A stretch of 64,000 bases of DNA from Bog-532 sp963830385 (GTDB taxonomy: Bacteria; Actinomycetota; Actinomycetes; Streptosporangiales; Streptosporangiaceae): contig CAWHMD010000009.1 of assembly GCA_963830385.1 (NCBI GenBank), positions 186,001 through 250,000 of the forward strand. Direction: 5' to 3'. Both the position numbers and the translations under genes were made by a program. Shown here piece after piece: positions 44,310 to 51,292 of this stretch. Position 1 is the first letter of the stretch. Each line of letters starts with the position of its first letter. The notes beneath the pieces were generated by a model, which was not told the DNA's origin, searched no databases, and saw only the letters and a program-made list of their open reading frames with translations.

Positions 44310-44892
44310 CGTCGGCGCGCCGCAGGGCGCGGCCGCGGCCATGACCTCGGTCAAGATCGTGGTCGCGGGCGGTTTTGGCGTTGGCAAAACCACGTTCGTC
44401 GGCTCCGTGTCGGAGATCACGCCGCTGACCACCGAGGCCATGATGACGGTGGCCAGCACCGACGTGGACGACCTGTCGCACGTGCCGGACAAGAGCACCA
44501 CGACGGTCGCCATGGACTTCGGCCGGATCACCCTCGAGCAGGACCTGATCCTCTACCTGTTCGGCACGCCCGGCCAGCACCGGTTCTGGTTCATGTGGGA
44601 CGACCTCATCCAGGGCGCCATCGGCGCGGTGGTGCTGGTCGACACCCGGCGGCTGGCCGACTCGTTCCCGGCGGTGGACTACTTCGAGGCCAGCGGGCTG
44701 CCGTTCGTGATCGGCATCAACGGCTTCTACGGCCAGTTCCCGCACCGCTCCAAGGACGTGAGCGAAGCGCTGGCCATCTCGCCCGACGTGCCGGTCATCC
44801 CCTGTGACGCGCGTAACCGCGAGTCCACCAAGGCCACCCTGGTCACCCTGGTCGAGCACGCGATGACCGTCCAGGCCGCCGGCCGCTACTGA
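44290..44892 (+). CDS. cvnD: Small GTPase CvnD
   Basis: The 200-aa Ras-like GTPase has P-loop GGFGVGKTTFVGSVSE, the switch region TTTVAMDFGRITLEQDLILY and LFGTPGQHRFWFMWDDL (G3 as GTPGQ), VVLVDTRRLADSFPAVDYFE and a G4 region GINGFYG that departs from NKxD as in other CvnD proteins. GTG 44290 lies inside the end of cvnC, with AAAGGG about 7 nt upstream and MDSVRSN-type start as in homologues. The upstream ORF extension is the cvnC shadow. It is expected to bind GTP and relay CvnA/B/C signals. Confidence 0.9.
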   Translation: MDSVRSNVGAPQGAAAAMTSVKIVVAGGFGVGKTTFVGSVSEITPLTTEAMMTVASTDVDDLSHVPDKSTTTVAMDFGRITLEQDLILYLFGTPGQHRFWFMWDDLIQGAIGAVVLVDTRRLADSFPAVDYFEASGLPFVIGINGFYGQFPHRSKDVSEALAISPDVPVIPCDARNRESTKATLVTLVEHAMTVQAAGRY

Positions 44893-44926
44893 GCCGCAGC
44901 ACCTTTCACCCAGGAGGACTTCCCCC

Positions 44927-46660
44927 GTGGGGGATCGTTACTACAGCACGTCCACGGCCTTTCTCGAAGCGCTGGCGGAAGCCGGCATCCGGTACATGTT
45001 CACCAACCTCGGCAGCGACCACCCGGGCCTGATCGAGGCGCTGGCGCAGGCGCGGGCCGAGGGTCGCCGGGACGAGTTGCCCGAGCTGATCATCTGCCCG
45101 CACGAGACGGTGGCGCTGAGCGCGGCCCACGCCTACGCCGCGGTCACCCGCGAGCCGCAGGCGGTGCTGGTGCACGTGGACTCGGGCACCCAGAACCTGG
45201 GCGGCGCGGTCAACACCGCGTCCCGCGGCCGGGTGCCGGTGCTGATCTTCGCCGGCGGCGCCCCGTTCACCATCGAAGGTGAGCTGCCGGGCAGCCGCAA
45301 TGAGTTCATCCACTGGGTCCAGGACGTCCACGACCAGCGTGGCATCCTGCGCAACTACGTCAAGTACGACAACGAGATCCGCACCGGCCGCAACGTCAAG
45401 CAGCTGGTGCACCGGGCGCTGCAGATCTCCGCCAGCGAGCCGGCCGGGCCGGTCTACCTGGTCGGGCCGCGCGAGGTGATGGAGGAGGAACTCGAGCCCT
45501 ACACGGTCGATCCGGCCAGCTACCGGCCGATCGAGCCGGCCCCGCTCAGCGCCGACGTCGCCGGCGAGATCGGCCGGGCGCTGGCCCGGGCCCGCAACCC
45601 GCTGATCGTCACCGGCTACCTGGGCCGCCACCCGGAGGCGGTGCCCGAGCTGACCAGCCTGTGCGAGCTGCTGGCCATCCCGGTCATCGAGTCGGCCCCG
45701 CACTACCTGAACTTCCCGGCCGACAACCCGATGCACAGCGGCTACCAGTGGACCACCAAGGACCAGAATCCGGTCCTGGCCGAGGCCGACGTGATCCTGG
45801 CCATCGACTGCGACGTGCCCTGGATCCCCGTCACCAGCAAGCCGGCCCGCGACGCGGAGATCTACTGCGTCGACATCGACCCGCTCAAGTCGGGGATGTC
45901 GATGTGGCACATCCCGGCCCGCCGGTTCGCGGCCGCCGACTCCCGGCTGGCGCTGCCCCAGATCACCGCCTACGTCCGCGAGAACAACCTGATCGACGAG
46001 GGCCTGGTCGAACAGCGGCGGGCCGACGTGACCGCCCGCCACAACCTGCAGCGAGCCGAACGGGACCAGCGCGAGGCCCCGGCGGACGGCGGGATCACCC
46101 CGCAGTACCTGGCCGCCTGCGTCCGCGACGCGCTGGCCGACGACGACCCGCTGTTCCTGACCGAGGCCATCACCAACTACGAGATCGTCGCCGAGCACCT
46201 GCGGGTCAACCGCCCGGGCGGCCTGATCGGCAGCGGCGGTGGGTCCCTGGGCTGGGCCGGCGGGGGAGCGGTGGGCGCCAAGCTGGCTGCTCCCGACCGC
46301 ACGGTGGTCTGCATGGTCGGCGACGGCAGTTATCTGTTCGGTGTGCCATCCTCGGCCCAGTGGGTCGCCCGCCGCTACCAGGCGCCGGCGCTGACGGTCA
46401 TCTTCAACAACCGGGGCTGGCGGGCCCCGAAGTTCTCGGCCCTGGCCGTCCACCCCAAGGGCGCCGCCGCCGAAAACGATGATTTCAACGTCAGCTTCGA
46501 GCCCGCCCCCGACTACCCCGGGATCGCGGCCGCCGCCGCCGGCGCCTATGCCGTGAACGTCACCGACCCGGAGGATCTCCCCCGGGTTCTGCGCGAAGCC
46601 CTGGCCGAAGTCCACGGCGGCCGGTCAGCCGTCGTCGCCGCCTATCTGCCCGGCGTCTGA
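44927..46660 (+). CDS. Thiamine-diphosphate-dependent enzyme, acetolactate-synthase-like
   Basis: This 577-aa protein has the three ThDP-enzyme domains. The N-terminal PYR domain has the activating Glu in CPHETVALSAAHAYAAVTRE. The central domain has VTGYLGRHPEAVPELTSLCE. The C-terminal PP domain has the cofactor motif GDGSYLFGVPSSAQWVARRY with FNNRGWRAPKF (GDG...NN). It belongs to the acetolactate synthase/benzoylformate decarboxylase family but is not a typical IlvB. The start is GTG 44927 with AGGAGG upstream. It lies 34 nt after cvnD and could be part of the conservon transcript. Its substrate is unknown. Confidence 0.85.
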   Translation: MGDRYYSTSTAFLEALAEAGIRYMFTNLGSDHPGLIEALAQARAEGRRDELPELIICPHETVALSAAHAYAAVTREPQAVLVHVDSGTQNLGGAVNTASRGRVPVLIFAGGAPFTIEGELPGSRNEFIHWVQDVHDQRGILRNYVKYDNEIRTGRNVKQLVHRALQISASEPAGPVYLVGPREVMEEELEPYTVDPASYRPIEPAPLSADVAGEIGRALARARNPLIVTGYLGRHPEAVPELTSLCELLAIPVIESAPHYLNFPADNPMHSGYQWTTKDQNPVLAEADVILAIDCDVPWIPVTSKPARDAEIYCVDIDPLKSGMSMWHIPARRFAAADSRLALPQITAYVRENNLIDEGLVEQRRADVTARHNLQRAERDQREAPADGGITPQYLAACVRDALADDDPLFLTEAITNYEIVAEHLRVNRPGGLIGSGGGSLGWAGGGAVGAKLAAPDRTVVCMVGDGSYLFGVPSSAQWVARRYQAPALTVIFNNRGWRAPKFSALAVHPKGAAAENDDFNVSFEPAPDYPGIAAAAAGAYAVNVTDPEDLPRVLREALAEVHGGRSAVVAAYLPGV

Positions 46661-46698
46661 GATAATGTTCTGCGGTCCGGGGCGCTAGCCCCCGGCGA

Positions 46699-46772
46699 GG
46701 GGCGGTAGCTCAGCCGGTTAGAGCAGCGGACTCATAATCCGCCGGTCCTGGGTTCGAGTCCCAGCCGCCCCA
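46699..46772 (+). tRNA. tRNA with CAU anticodon (elongator Met, or Ile2)
   Basis: This is a full cloverleaf of 74 nt. The acceptor stem GGGGCGG pairs with CCGCCCC with discriminator A; anticodon stem GCGGA/TCCGC holds loop CTCATAA (anticodon CAT); the T-arm has GGTTCGAGTCC. CCA is not encoded. CAU tRNAs can be Met or lysidine-modified Ile2, and I cannot separate these by eye. Its 3' portion is repeated at 48049-48097. Confidence 0.93.
46720..46768 (+). repeat. Left copy of a 49-nt direct repeat (tRNA 3' part)
   Basis: Positions 46720-46768 of the tRNA recur at 48049-48097 with one mismatch (38 identical, one changed, 10 identical). Direct repeats of a tRNA 3' part are the usual mark of site-specific integration. 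The interval is 1.3 kb. Confidence 0.75.
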
Positions 46773-46780
46773 CCGTCCCG

Positions 46781-47050
46781 TCACTGGCCACCGGGCTGGA
46801 CGAGGCCGCTCTCGTGAGCGAAGACCACGGCCTGGACGCGGTCCCGGAGTTGCAGCTTGGCCAGGATCCGGGTCACGTAGGTTTTGATGGTCGGCTCGCT
46901 CAGAAAGAGCGCGGCCCCGATCTCGGCGTTGGCACGGCCCTGGGCGATCAGCGTCAGGACCTCCACCTCGCGGGCGGTCAGCGCGCCGAGGCTGGCGCGC
47001 TGATCGAGGCCGGGCCGCGGACGGCGCACGTAGTCCTCGATCATCCGTCG
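46781..47050 (-). pseudogene. C-terminal remnant of a NarL-type response regulator
   Basis: Only the linker and LuxR helix-turn-helix remain: MIEDYVRRPRPGLDQ, ALTAREVEVLTLIAQGRANA, EIGAALFLSEPTIKTYVTRI, LAKLQLRDRVQAVVFAHESG. The receiver domain is missing. Upstream of about 47050 the frame is open but its content is the antisense of another remnant. The stop lies 9 nt from the tRNA. It is probably non-functional, left by deletion or insertion. Confidence 0.75.
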
Positions 47051-47068
47051 GGGACGGTTCCGGCTCCA

Positions 47069-47320
47069 GTCGGCCGCGGGCTGCTCTGCCTGGGGGTCGC
47101 GGTCATCCGCGCCCGGGTCTTCCCGCGCTGGGCCGGGGTACTGCTGGTCGCCTCGGTGCCCGCCGGCTTCCTCGGCCTGCCCGGGCCGCTCGCCCTGCTC
47201 AGCGATTACCTCGCGTTCGCCGCCCAGTTCACCATCGGCCTGCAGATGGCGCGGGCCGAGTCCCGGCACCCGGCCGATGTCCGCACTCCAGCCGAGGCTG
47301 CTGCCCCGCTCACCACCTGA
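47069..47320 (+). pseudogene. C-terminal remnant of an integral membrane protein
   Basis: The frame holds two or three hydrophobic segments with IRARVFPRWAGVLLVASVPA, GFLGLPGPLALLSDYLAFAA, QFTIGLQMARAES, in the style of DUF4386-like multi-helix proteins, but no start and no earlier helices. Its broken 5' end faces the broken 5' end of the regulator remnant, with fewer than 20 bp between. This is as expected if one deletion removed both beginnings. Confidence 0.6.
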
Positions 47321-47439
47321 CCCTGCCTCGCCCGGCCACGCACCGCCCCGTTAGCCCTCGCTGACGGGCATGCGCGGCCACTACTGCCGTCTGGCTGAGC
47401 CATACCATTACCATGGTCCGAATATTGACTAATGAAGCC

Positions 47440-47445
47440 TATACT
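47440..47445 (+). promoter_or_regulatory. -10 box of the antitoxin-toxin operon
   Basis: TATACT ends 7 nt before the preferred ATG (47453), so transcription should start at or next to the start codon, giving a leaderless message. No clear -35 sits at 17 bp; TTGACT at 47425-47430 is too close. Confidence 0.55.
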
Positions 47446-47452
47446 TCCGACT

Positions 47453-47752
47453 ATGACGATCGCCTCAACGCCGGTGCCACTGTCTGAAGCCAAGGCGCAC
47501 CTGTCTGAGCTGGCCCGTCGAGTCCGCCAGCAACATGAGCGGATCACACTGACCCGGAACGGAGAGGCCGAGGCCGTCCTGCTGTCGGTCGAGGACCTTG
47601 AGGGCCTGGAGATGACCCTGGAAATCCTCGGCGAGAGCGATGCGACCATCCGGATCTCCGAGAGCCTCGAAGCCCTGGAACGCGGCGATCCCGGTGCTGA
47701 CCTGGCCGCAGTTCGTCAGGATCTGGCCCGTCGTCGCAACAGCGGCGCGTGA
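47453..47752 (+). CDS. Phd/YefM-type antitoxin
   Basis: The N-terminal Phd/YefM fold PVPLSEAKAHLSELARRVRQ, ERITLTRNGEAEAVLLSVED binds DNA. The acidic C-terminal half (LEILGESDATIRISESLEAL) should wrap the toxin. The protein is about 99 aa. ATG 47453 is preferred because the -10 TATACT is 7 nt upstream; an in-frame ATG at 47432 lies upstream of that box. It overlaps the toxin start by 4 nt. It probably represses its own operon together with the toxin. Confidence 0.88.
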   Translation: MTIASTPVPLSEAKAHLSELARRVRQQHERITLTRNGEAEAVLLSVEDLEGLEMTLEILGESDATIRISESLEALERGDPGADLAAVRQDLARRRNSGA

Positions 47753-48036
47753 CCTCCGCGCCGGCGGAGCGGTACGAGATCAGGTTCCAGCCCGCTGCGC
47801 GGCGCGCTATCGCTGAGCACCTTCCGGAAACCGTAGCCGCCGCCGTGCTGGAGTTCTGCGACGCTACCCTGGCCGTCAACCCGCAGCGGGTGGGTAAGCC
47901 ATTGTTCGGTCCGCTGGCCGGTTGTCACGGCGCGCGGCGTGGCACCTATCGCATCGTTTACCGGATCTACGAGAGCACCCACGTTGTCCAAGTCCTCGAT
48001 ATCGCCCATCGTTCGGAGATCTACCGCCGCCCATAG
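47749..48036 (+). CDS. RelE/ParE-family toxin
   Basis: This 95-aa toxin has the usual layout: YEIRFQPAARRAIAEHLPET, HGARRGTYRIVYRIYESTHV, VQVLDIAHRSEIYRR. The Arg/Tyr/His residues of RelE-like mRNA interferases are at the C-terminus (RGTYRIVYRI, AHRSEIY). GTG 47749 overlaps the antitoxin stop (GTGA), so translation is coupled. It lies between the tRNA and the second tRNA-like repeat and may stabilise the small island. Confidence 0.9.
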   Translation: MTSAPAERYEIRFQPAARRAIAEHLPETVAAAVLEFCDATLAVNPQRVGKPLFGPLAGCHGARRGTYRIVYRIYESTHVVQVLDIAHRSEIYRRP

Positions 48037-48048
48037 CAGTGGTTGATG

Positions 48049-48097
48049 AGAGCAGCGGACTCATAATCCGCCGGTCCTGGGTTCGAATCCCAGCCGC
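48049..48097 (+). repeat. Right copy of the 49-nt tRNA repeat / tRNA-like fragment
   Basis: This matches anticodon arm to T-arm of the upstream tRNA (one mismatch at 48087), but the 5' acceptor strand and D-arm are degenerate, and the 3' acceptor ends CGCGGC not CCGCCCCA. It cannot fold as a functional tRNA. It is either an attachment-site copy or a decayed tRNA gene. It begins 12 nt after the toxin stop. Confidence 0.75.
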
Positions 48098-48120
48098 GGC
48101 GTTGCGGGACTGACCCGCCG

Positions 48121-48567
48121 TCACCCCGGTAACGACCGGAGCCCGATGGCCCCGCTGGCCAGCCCTGACCGGCCTGGGGCCATCGGAGCGTTTACCGGCA
48201 GGCCGGCCTGGCGCCAGGCCTGGAAACCGCCGTCGACGTCGGTCGCGCGGGCGAATCCCAGCTGCTGCAAGGTGGCCGCGGCCAGGCTCGATTGGTAGCC
48301 CTCGTCGCACAGCAGGATGACGTGGTCGGACAGTCCCGGCGCCTGCGGATGGCGGTGCCCGCTGGCCGGATCCAGCCGCCACTCCAGCACGTTGCGGGCG
48401 ATCACCAGCGCCCCGTCGATCGTCCCGTCCCGGGTGATCTGGGAGTCGGAGCGGATATCGACCATGACCGCCCCCGCCCGCATCGCCTGCCGGGCAGGCT
48501 CGGGCCCGAGCCGCTGCAGGCCGCTGCGCGCCGCCGCCAGCAATTGATCAATGGTGGTCCGCGTCAT
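48121..48567 (-). CDS. Rhodanese-like domain protein
   Basis: The 148-aa single-domain rhodanese has GAVMVDIRSDSQI (start of the fold), HVILLCDEGYQSSLAAATL with the catalytic-loop Cys (CDEGYQS), and ATDVDGGFQAWRQAGLPV. The loop length fits a sulfurtransferase. It may move sulfane sulfur or relate to stress. The start is ATG 48567. The C-terminal 15 residues are extra. Confidence 0.87.
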   Translation of the reverse strand: MTRTTIDQLLAAARSGLQRLGPEPARQAMRAGAVMVDIRSDSQITRDGTIDGALVIARNVLEWRLDPASGHRHPQAPGLSDHVILLCDEGYQSSLAAATLQQLGFARATDVDGGFQAWRQAGLPVNAPMAPGRSGLASGAIGLRSLPG

Positions 48568-48612
48568 CCGGATGACCTTATCGGACGGACCGCCGGCCCA
48601 CTCGACGGGCTT

Positions 48613-49053
48613 CTATTGCTCCACGGTGGCCGGCTCGTAGGGTACGAGGTCGGGATCTTCGAATATCCCGTACCCGGGCTCGTAGCCGCAGTAGTGGAAG
48701 CCGTCGGCGCCGATTCCCTCGTCCACCAGGTGGTAGACGCCGTAGCGGCTCGAGATGAGCTATTCGCAAGCGCTGCTGGCCCCGTGCGTGCCGGCCGCGT
48801 CGGCCGCCGAGTTGCCGGGCTGCGGGCGGCCAGCTTCGGCCTGATCGCCGCCCCGCCGTCGCATGATCCGCGCCGGGCGCTGGACGCGGACGAGGACGGG
48901 CCGCACGACGGAAACGAGGGTGGCGTGGCAGTGCTTGCAGCGGATCGCCTCCGCCTTGATCTCCCCCCGGCAGAACGGGCACTCACCGCCGTGCTCGGGC
49001 CGCACCGGAATGTCGGCCAGGCAGTGAATGCAGCGCACGGCTGTCGTCTGCAC
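48613..49053 (-). pseudogene. Zinc-ribbon protein interrupted by an in-frame TAG
   Basis: A frame starting at GTG 49053 (AGGA 5 nt upstream) encodes a Cys-rich zinc-ribbon part (CIHC, CPFC, CKHC pairs in the first 45 residues), a basic stretch and ...HGASSACE, then TAG at 48762-48760. The same frame continues for 48 sense codons with protein-like content rich in aromatic residues (LISSRYGVYHLVDEGIG, FHYCGYEPGYGIFEDPDLV) to a second TAG at 48615-48613. The likely reading is a nonsense mutation in one original gene. Stop readthrough or a deliberate short product cannot be ruled out. Confidence 0.6.
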
Positions 49054-49171
49054 CTGTTCCTGGCCAGAGGATCTTCGGCAAGACCGCGCGCACCAGGGGC
49101 TGCTCGGCCACCGGCTCCTCGCCGCGCGATAACGTCACTGCGAAACCACCTAGTTCACTGGAGAGCGGCCC

Positions 49172-49564
49172 ATGCCCGAAATCCCCGAGTCCCACCGGGA
49201 CCTGCTCGACGCCCAGTTCGCCACGCTGGCCACGATCAACCCGGACGGGCGGCCACAGCTGTCGGAGGTGTGGTTCCTGGCCGAAGACGGCACGGTCAAG
49301 TTCTCGCTGAACCGCAGCCGTCAGAAGACCAAGAACCTCACCAGCCGGCCGGCCGCCACCGTGCTGATCCTCGACCTGGCGAACCCCTACCGCTACCTCG
49401 AGATCCGCGGCGACGCCGAGGTCACCCCCGACGATGATTACGCCTTTGCCGACAAAGTGGGCGCCAAGTACAGCGACGACCTTCGCGACCGCGACCAGCC
49501 CGGCGACACCCGGGTGGTGGTGACCATCCACCCCACCCGCATCAACGCCTGGCCCACCGGCTGA
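49172..49564 (+). CDS. PPOX-class F420-dependent protein, Rv1155-like
   Basis: The 130-aa split-barrel protein has LLDAQFATLATINPDGRPQL, SEVWFLAEDGTVKFSLNRSR, QKTKNLTSRPAATVLILD, and PYRYLEIRGDAEVTPD. This is the mycobacterial Rv1155/Rv2074-type pattern, predicted to bind F420 or its precursors. The start ATG has GGAGAG upstream. The protein is probably cytoplasmic and dimeric; its reaction is unknown. Confidence 0.85.
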   Translation: MPEIPESHRDLLDAQFATLATINPDGRPQLSEVWFLAEDGTVKFSLNRSRQKTKNLTSRPAATVLILDLANPYRYLEIRGDAEVTPDDDYAFADKVGAKYSDDLRDRDQPGDTRVVVTIHPTRINAWPTG

Positions 49565-49583
49565 CCACCGCCCCACGTTCACT

Positions 49584-49608
49584 TCGGTTGTTGACAATCA
49601 ACAACCGA
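49584..49608. promoter_or_regulatory. Perfect 25-bp palindrome upstream of PhyH gene
   Basis: The arms TCGGTTGTTGA and TCAACAACCGA are exact reverse complements around CAA. It overlaps a perfect -35-like TTGACA (49591-49596) and lies 48 bp before the dioxygenase start. The TTGT...ACAA core resembles GntR/FadR-class operators. A terminator for the upstream gene is less likely because no T-run follows. The regulator is not obviously in this window. Confidence 0.7.
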
Positions 49609-49656
49609 ACGAGTTTGGGTAGTCGTCGTTGGAGGAGACCTACCTGGAGGTGCGGT

Positions 49657-50427
49657 GTGGCGGACCGGGAGACGCTCGAGCTGCTCGGATCGTTCGGCGC
49701 CAGCCCGGCGCTGCTGTCCGCCGGCGAGCGGGCCGCCCTCGACGAGCAGGGGTTCCTGGCCCTGCCGGGCCTGATCGACCCGGAGACGGTAGCGGCGCTG
49801 GTCCGGCGCTTCGACGAGCTCGTCGAGGCCGAGGGCGACCAGGCCGGTCTTGAGGCCCACCGGGAGGCGGGCACCGACCGGCTGGCCAACCTGGTCGACA
49901 AGGATCCCCTGTTCGACCTGGTCTGGAACAACCCGCGCCAGCTCTCGGCCATCGCCCACGTCCTCCAGTGGCAGCCCGAGAAGGTCTTCTCGCTCAACGG
50001 GCGCAGCGCGCTGCCCGGCCAGGGCCACCAGAGCCTGCACGTCGACTGGGCGGGCGCGGTCGCGGCGGGCGACTACCAGATCGCCAACTCGATCTGGATG
50101 CTCGACGACTTCACCGCCGGGAACGGCGCCACCCGCGTCGTGCCCGGGTCACACCGCTGGGGTCAGGTGCCCAGGGATGCCCTCGCCGACCCGGCCGCGC
50201 CCCACCCCGGCGAGATCCTGGTGACCGGGACGGCCGGCACCTGCGTGGTCTTCAACAGCCACCTGTGGCACGGCGGCACCCTGAACCGCACCGCGGCCCC
50301 CCGCCGCGCCATCCACGCCGCGTTCGTCCGCCGCGACCAGCGCCAGCAGACCGTGTTCGCCGACCACGTGCACGAGACCACCCGCCAGCGCCTGACCCCC
50401 GCCCAGCGCTACCTCCTCGGGCTCTGA
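49657..50427 (+). CDS. Phytanoyl-CoA dioxygenase (PhyH)-like Fe(II)/2-oxoglutarate oxygenase
   Basis: The 256-aa double-stranded beta-helix dioxygenase has Fe ligands HVDW (HxD) and the distal His in SHLWHGGTLNR, plus Arg in RRAIHAAFVRR for 2-oxoglutarate. The N-terminus ALDEQGFLALPGLIDPETV is typical. The start is GTG 49657 with GGAGG about 5 nt upstream; the in-frame ORF extension lies in the operator. It probably hydroxylates a lipid-like or secondary-metabolite substrate. Controlled by the 25-bp palindrome, by position. Confidence 0.85.
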   Translation: MADRETLELLGSFGASPALLSAGERAALDEQGFLALPGLIDPETVAALVRRFDELVEAEGDQAGLEAHREAGTDRLANLVDKDPLFDLVWNNPRQLSAIAHVLQWQPEKVFSLNGRSALPGQGHQSLHVDWAGAVAAGDYQIANSIWMLDDFTAGNGATRVVPGSHRWGQVPRDALADPAAPHPGEILVTGTAGTCVVFNSHLWHGGTLNRTAAPRRAIHAAFVRRDQRQQTVFADHVHETTRQRLTPAQRYLLGL

Positions 50428-50434
50428 CCTGGCC

Positions 50435-51244
50435 TTACTGCTGGTCGCGCAGGGCCTGCATCGCGTCTTCGAAGTCGCGCAGCCGAGCCTGCAGCCGCTG
50501 CCCGGCGCCCTGGTCGCCAGCCTGGGAGGCCGACCGCAGCGCGTCCAGGGCGGTGATGGCGTCGTCGGCCCGGGCCCGTTCGTATTCGCCGGGGGCGTTC
50601 GCGCGCAGCGACTGCAGGGTGCGGGTCATGTCCTCGGCCCGGGCCTGCACGTCCATCCAGCGGTTGCCGGCGCTCGGATCCCGGTACTGGCTGGCCCGGG
50701 TGGCCGCCTGGACCGCCTGGAACAGGCCCGATCCGCGGTTGTAGGCGTCGGCCGCCCGCGCCTGCCAGGCCCGGCGCCGGGCCGCCCGGCCTCGTGCCGC
50801 CGAGCTGATCACGGCGATCAGCACGATCGCGGCGATCACCGCGAGCGCGATCCACAGGTAAATCAGGTTGAACTTCCCGGATCCGGCCGTCGGCGAGCCA
50901 CTGACCGACGGTGACGGCGACGTGGATGACGGCGACGGTGACGGGCTCGGCGGGGGAGCGGGGGCGCTGGTCGTCGGGGGAGCCGGCGCGGCCGTGGTGG
51001 GCGGCGCGGTGGTGGGCGGGGCCGTGGTCGGCGGCGGAGTGGCGCTGGCGGCGGGCGCCGCCCCGATGCCCTGGGCGGCGGGCGCCGCCCCGCTCACCCC
51101 GGCCGCCCCGCTCACCCCGGCCGCCCCGCTCACCCTGGCCGCGCCGCTGCCCCCGGCTGCCTGGGCGGCCTCTACGGCCGTACCGCCCATGATCATCAAC
51201 GCGGCGGCCAGCACGAGCACTCGCCTCATGAACCTCACTGCCAT
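50435..51244 (-). CDS. Secreted/membrane protein with Ala/Pro-rich stalk
   Basis: I do not recognise a named family. Order: signal peptide or signal anchor (RRVLVLAAALMIMGGTAVEA), a GVSGAA repeat stretch, a Pro/Thr/Ser stalk, a membrane helix near residues 125-150 (IYLWIALAVIAAIVLIAVIS) and a helical cytoplasmic domain (about 160-269) with AARRRAWQARAADAYNRGSG and RLQARLRDFEDAMQALRDQQ. So the stalk points outward and the helical part inward. ATG 51244 is chosen; AAGGGGG lies just before it, and an ATG 18 nt upstream is less likely. The repeat stretch and stalk explain its low complexity. Confidence 0.65.
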   Translation of the reverse strand: MAVRFMRRVLVLAAALMIMGGTAVEAAQAAGGSGAARVSGAAGVSGAAGVSGAAPAAQGIGAAPAASATPPPTTAPPTTAPPTTAAPAPPTTSAPAPPPSPSPSPSSTSPSPSVSGSPTAGSGKFNLIYLWIALAVIAAIVLIAVISSAARGRAARRRAWQARAADAYNRGSGLFQAVQAATRASQYRDPSAGNRWMDVQARAEDMTRTLQSLRANAPGEYERARADDAITALDALRSASQAGDQGAGQRLQARLRDFEDAMQALRDQQ

Positions 51245-51292
51245 CGGGGCCCCCTTCTCCATCCGGTAGCGTCTGCCCTCCGGGCCGCTAGG

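Noticed and set aside
48049..48122. Second functional tRNA
   Set aside because: The anticodon and T-arms match but the acceptor stem cannot pair and the D-arm is damaged.
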